Source: an uncultured SAR116 cluster alpha proteobacterium
GTDB taxonomy: Bacteria > Pseudomonadota > Alphaproteobacteria > Puniceispirillales > Marisalimonadaceae
DNA: 58,866 nt
Direction of reading: 5' to 3'
Assembly: GCA_902595515.1 (NCBI GenBank)
Contig: CACJQK010000007.1
Coordinates: forward strand, 1-58,866
The position numbers and the translations under genes are program-made. Shown in pieces: positions 55,762 to 58,866 of this stretch. How positions within the stretch are numbered: the stretch's first letter is position 1; each line of letters opens with the position of its first letter. Under the pieces are notes generated by a model that saw only the letters and a list, made by a program, of their open reading frames with translations, was not told where the DNA came from and made no database searches.

Positions 55762-57366
55762 TTGAAATTTATTTTTAAAAAACTTGAAAAATTATACTTT
55801 CCCCTTCAAATGAGGATATTATTTATAATATTATTACCGGTTATATTATACCCAATCATTTTAATTTATTTTAATAAGTATCAAGATATTCTAATTAGAT
55901 CAGAATTAGCTGCTATTGAAAGACAAGGTCTAACTTTGACTAAAGCACTCGCTTTGGCAGAAAATCAGTACGGTTTAATCCAGAATAATCAAATATCAAG
56001 TCCAGCTCTACAAAGCCTTATCCCAAGGGTTGAATATGGCTCAAACATAAGAGCAAGACTCTTTAATATGTATGGAAATTTAATAGCAGATACAAAAGCA
56101 AGTATGAAGTACAGTCCATTTGTTAAAGTAAGTCCATTACCTTCTGTTGACATTGGTTTTTCTATACAAGACAGTTTTACAAAATTTGTGTCTTTATTTT
56201 CAAATTTAATATCAAAACCTCTACATCTACCTCTTTATAGAGATAATACAAATTTTTCATTTGAAGACTTTCCAGAAGTTATCATGGCTTTAAAAGGAAG
56301 GACAAAAAAAATATTGCGACAGGATAGTAAAGGTAAACTTTATTTGTCCGTAGCTATACCAATTAAAAACATTCGTATGGTTAGAGGAGCTGTTCTTCTT
56401 TCAGTATCCGGAAAAAAAATTGAACAAGAATTAGTTGATTTGGAAATGGAACTTTTTAAAGCTTTTGGTCTTATTTTATTAGCAACAGTTGCACTTGCTA
56501 TTTATTTCGGAAGATCAATTACAAACCCAATAGTAAGGTTGTCTAATGAGGCAGACAAAATTGCAGAGGATAAAACACTAAAAACTTTTAACCTTGATAA
56601 ATTTAGAAACAGAAAAGATGAAATAGGCAATTTAGCACAATCTTTTTTCAAAATGACTAATGAGTTACAAAAAAGAATAGATCATATCGCTGAGTTTGCT
56701 GCTGATGTAGCACACGAGTTAAAAAATCCAATAACTTCAGTTAGATCAGCCTCTGAAACAATTACGAAAGTTAGAAGTTTGAGCGAGCAAAAAAAGTTAA
56801 TTAAAGTAATACAAAATGACGTTGAAAGAATAGATAGATTGATTAATGACATTTCTGCCGCCTCTAGGTTGGATGCAGAATTGTCAAGAATAGAAATTAA
56901 AAAAATAAATATTTCTAATCTTCTTGAAACTCTTGTTGATATAAGATCATCTACAATTAATTCAAAAATTAATCTTTTGAAGCACACAGAGGATATTCAT
57001 ATTTTAGGTGATGAAAATAAGATTGCTCAAGTTTTTGACAATTTGATACAAAATGCTGCTTCCTTTTCTAAAAAAAACAATTCTATAAATATTCGAATAG
57101 AAAAAAATTCAGAAAATGTAACTATTACAGTTGAAGATAATGGCCCAGGTTTTGCAAAAGGATCTCTAAAAAAGGTATTTGATAGATTTTATACCGACAG
57201 ACCCAAAAATGAAAAATTTGGTAATCATTCAGGTTTGGGGTTATCTATTTCTAGACAGATTGTTGAAGCTCATAGTGGATCAATAGAGGCTTTAAATCGA
57301 TTAAATCAGAAGAATAAATGTCTTGGTGGTAGTGTTAAAGTTACTTTTCCAGAAGCAAAAAATTAA
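55762..57366 (+). CDS. chvG: Sensor histidine kinase, ChvG-like
   Basis: A 534-aa membrane kinase. One hydrophobic segment lies near residues 18-37, a large periplasmic domain follows, a second segment lies near 233-250, then a HAMP-like region. HisKA has the phospho-histidine in AADVAHELKNPITS (His318), and the ATPase has N-box FDNLIQNAASFS, VEDNGPGF and HSGLGLSISRQIVE. The start is uncertain: TTG 55762, 3 nt after the regulator, or ATG 55810. The ChvG assignment rests on the periplasmic domain, the operon with the ChvI-like gene and ahcY next door. Confidence 0.83.
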   Translation: MKFIFKKLEKLYFPLQMRILFIILLPVILYPIILIYFNKYQDILIRSELAAIERQGLTLTKALALAENQYGLIQNNQISSPALQSLIPRVEYGSNIRARLFNMYGNLIADTKASMKYSPFVKVSPLPSVDIGFSIQDSFTKFVSLFSNLISKPLHLPLYRDNTNFSFEDFPEVIMALKGRTKKILRQDSKGKLYLSVAIPIKNIRMVRGAVLLSVSGKKIEQELVDLEMELFKAFGLILLATVALAIYFGRSITNPIVRLSNEADKIAEDKTLKTFNLDKFRNRKDEIGNLAQSFFKMTNELQKRIDHIAEFAADVAHELKNPITSVRSASETITKVRSLSEQKKLIKVIQNDVERIDRLINDISAASRLDAELSRIEIKKINISNLLETLVDIRSSTINSKINLLKHTEDIHILGDENKIAQVFDNLIQNAASFSKKNNSINIRIEKNSENVTITVEDNGPGFAKGSLKKVFDRFYTDRPKNEKFGNHSGLGLSISRQIVEAHSGSIEALNRLNQKNKCLGGSVKVTFPEAKN

Positions 57367-57444
57367 ACTTTAAATTTATTAATTCGAGCTTTAATTGGTT
57401 GATTTTAAATGCTATAGAATTACAAATTTTAAAAAAGGATTATT

Positions 57445-58836
57445 ATGAAAGATTATTCAATCACAGATATAAAACTTGCTGAATGGGGAAGAAAAGAAAT
57501 ATCAATCGCTGAGACTGAAATGCCAGGGTTAATAGCATGTAGAGAATTGTTTTCAAAGGATAAACCATTAAAAGGTACAAGGATAGCAGGCTGTTTGCAT
57601 ATGACGATTCAAACAGCAGTCCTCATAGAAACCTTAACAAGTCTTGGGGCTAGTGTTAGATGGGCTAGCTGTAATATTTTTTCAACACAAGATCACGCAG
57701 CAGCGGCAATAGCAAAACAAGATATTCCAGTTTTTGCAAAAAAAGGTGAAACTTTAAAAGAATATTGGAATTATGTAGATCAAATATTTACTTGGTCAGA
57801 TAATACATTTGCGAATATGATCCTAGATGATGGTGGTGATGCAACTTTGTACATTATATTAGGCGCTAAAGCAGAAAGTGGTGAAAAAGTTCTACCTAAT
57901 CCTGCTAATGAAGAAGAAGAGGCTCTTAAATCACAAATTTTATCTAGACTTGAAAGTTCTCCAGGATGGTTCACAAAAGTCAAAAATAGCATTAAAGGGG
58001 TTACTGAAGAAACAACTACGGGAGTTCTTAGATTATATCAAATGGCAGAAAAAGGCAATCTTCCTTTTCCGGCAATCAATGTGAATGATTCAGTAACAAA
58101 ATCTAAATTTGATAATCTTTATGGATGCAGAGAATCTTTAGTAGATGGTATTAGAAGAGCCACTGACGTGATGTTATCTGGTAAAGTTGCTGTTGTTGCA
58201 GGTTATGGTGATGTAGGAAAAGGTTCTGCAGCATCACTTCGTCAAGGTGGAGCCAGAGTGATTGTAACTGAAATTGACCCTATTTGTGCATTACAAGCTG
58301 CAATGGAAGGATATGAAGTGTGTTCTATGGAAGAGGCATGTTCTAGAGGAGATATATTTGTAACAGCAACTGGGAATAAAGATGTTATTACTGTGGATCA
58401 TATGAGGGAAATGAAAGATAGAGCTATTGTATGTAACATTGGTCATTTTGATTCAGAAATTCAAGTTGAGTCACTTCAAAATATGAAATGGTCAGAGGTT
58501 AAGCCTCAAGTGGATGAGGTTGAGTTTCAAGATGGAAAACGTTTAATAGTGTTAGCAAAAGGAAGATTGGTAAACCTGGGATGTGCTACTGGACATCCTA
58601 GTTTTGTTATGAGTGCCTCTTTCACTAATCAAGTTCTTGCACAGATAGAGTTATGGGAAAAGCCAGAAAATTATGAAAATAAGGTATATACACTACCAAG
58701 ACATTTAGATGAAAAAGTTGCTAAATTACATCTTGATAAAGTTGGTGCTACTTTAAGTAAGCTTTCAAACGAACAAGCGGATTATATTGGGGTCCCAGTT
58801 CAAGGACCTTTTAAATCAGACAATTATAGATACTAA
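57445..58836 (+). CDS. ahcY: S-adenosylhomocysteine hydrolase
   Basis: Splits S-adenosylhomocysteine into adenosine and homocysteine, relieving methyltransferase inhibition. The 463-aa enzyme shows the NAD-binding [20 protein letters not shown], the substrate region [14 protein letters not shown] and the C-terminal KSDNYRY. It has the roughly 40-residue insert typical of this clade (after [18 protein letters not shown]). An AAAGGA site precedes the ATG. The 78-bp gap after chvG shows no obvious SAH riboswitch. Confidence 0.97.
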   Translation: MKDYSITDIKLAEWGRKEISIAETEMPGLIACRELFSKDKPLKGTRIAGCLHMTIQTAVLIETLTSLGASVRWASCNIFSTQDHAAAAIAKQDIPVFAKKGETLKEYWNYVDQIFTWSDNTFANMILDDGGDATLYIILGAKAESGEKVLPNPANEEEEALKSQILSRLESSPGWFTKVKNSIKGVTEETTTGVLRLYQMAEKGNLPFPAINVNDSVTKSKFDNLYGCRESLVDGIRRATDVMLSGKVAVVAGYGDVGKGSAASLRQGGARVIVTEIDPICALQAAMEGYEVCSMEEACSRGDIFVTATGNKDVITVDHMREMKDRAIVCNIGHFDSEIQVESLQNMKWSEVKPQVDEVEFQDGKRLIVLAKGRLVNLGCATGHPSFVMSASFTNQVLAQIELWEKPENYENKVYTLPRHLDEKVAKLHLDKVGATLSKLSNEQADYIGVPVQGPFKSDNYRY

Positions 58837-58866
58837 TAAATTATAGATACTAATATATGAAATTGT

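Noticed and set aside
57367-57444. Possible SAH riboswitch before ahcY
   Set aside because: The gap is only 78 bp, nearly all A/T, with no G/C-rich conserved core or clear hairpins.

Overview
The window reads as one continuous chromosome segment of an AT-rich (roughly 30% G+C by eye), tightly packed alphaproteobacterium. Clade evidence: alphaproteobacterial EF-Tu, ribosomal proteins and RpoA; the order mraZ-rsmH-ftsL-ftsI-murE-murF-mraY-murD-ftsW-murG; rluC-HAD phosphatase-ATP12 synteny; a ChvI/ChvG-like two-component pair beside ahcY; and an ahcY with the long insert. Short gaps, many 1-14 bp overlaps and few regulators suggest a streamlined, probably free-living (marine type) lineage. An AEGEAN-169/HIMB59-like or similar low-GC marine group is my guess and is not shown by the window. 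No phage, insertion sequence, CRISPR array or classical defence island was seen.

Layout. (1) 1-10.7 kb, minus strand: division and cell-wall (dcw) cluster from mraZ to a murG cut by the window edge, with a 10-bp-spaced MraZ-type operator upstream. (2) 10.87-11.24 kb, minus: RNase P RNA with its own promoter. (3) 11.3-13.8 kb, minus: ABC-F ATPase (Uup-like) and DjlA-like co-chaperone. (4) 13.9-15.9 kb: tusA, plsC, a DUF2237 gene and a 62-aa unknown on plus, then a bactofilin on minus. (5) 16.1-28.9 kb: accessory metabolism: NudC, Old Yellow Enzyme, K+ channel, two SDRs, nitroreductase, alpha/beta hydrolase, class III CoA-transferase plus a crotonase-fold protein, amidohydrolase, 3-hydroxyisobutyrate-dehydrogenase-like enzyme, DMT transporter, GNAT and Gfo/Idh oxidoreductase. 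(6) 28.9-30.1 kb: tRNA-Thr, rlmB, tRNA-Tyr. (7) 30.1-45.0 kb, plus: tuf fused to the S10-spc-alpha ribosomal superoperon (rpsJ to rplQ, with secY, adk and rpoA), closed by a clear intrinsic terminator. (8) 45.0-49.5 kb: DUF429-like protein, rluC, HAD phosphatase, ATP12, a small HEPN-motif protein, lipB and tRNA-Leu. (9) 49.6-52 kb, minus: small orphan genes, a GIY-YIG protein and an ABC ATPase without a permease. (10) 52.1-58.8 kb, plus: polA, chvI-like and chvG-like genes, ahcY.

How it fits together. Most of the window is housekeeping: peptidoglycan synthesis and septation, translation and secretion, DNA polymerase I, lipoylation, F1-ATPase assembly and the methyl cycle. The 16-29 kb stretch is a patchwork of short, frequently convergent oxidoreductase and CoA-ester units that looks like small-molecule catabolism, with substrates that cannot be read from sequence.

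The most interesting points are architectural or biochemical anomalies rather than a large new system: a chimeric tuf locus (tufB-type tRNA neighbours upstream, tufA-type rpsJ downstream); chvI-chvG joined directly to ahcY without the hprK-EIIA-HPr genes found there in relatives; a crotonase-fold protein with both canonical catalytic glutamates replaced; a small conserved-context protein with a HEPN-like R-N-x3-H motif; and a ribosomal protein L3 tail whose 21-bp duplication carries the ribosome-binding site and TTG start of rplD. I did not find convincing evidence of a large undescribed multi-gene system.
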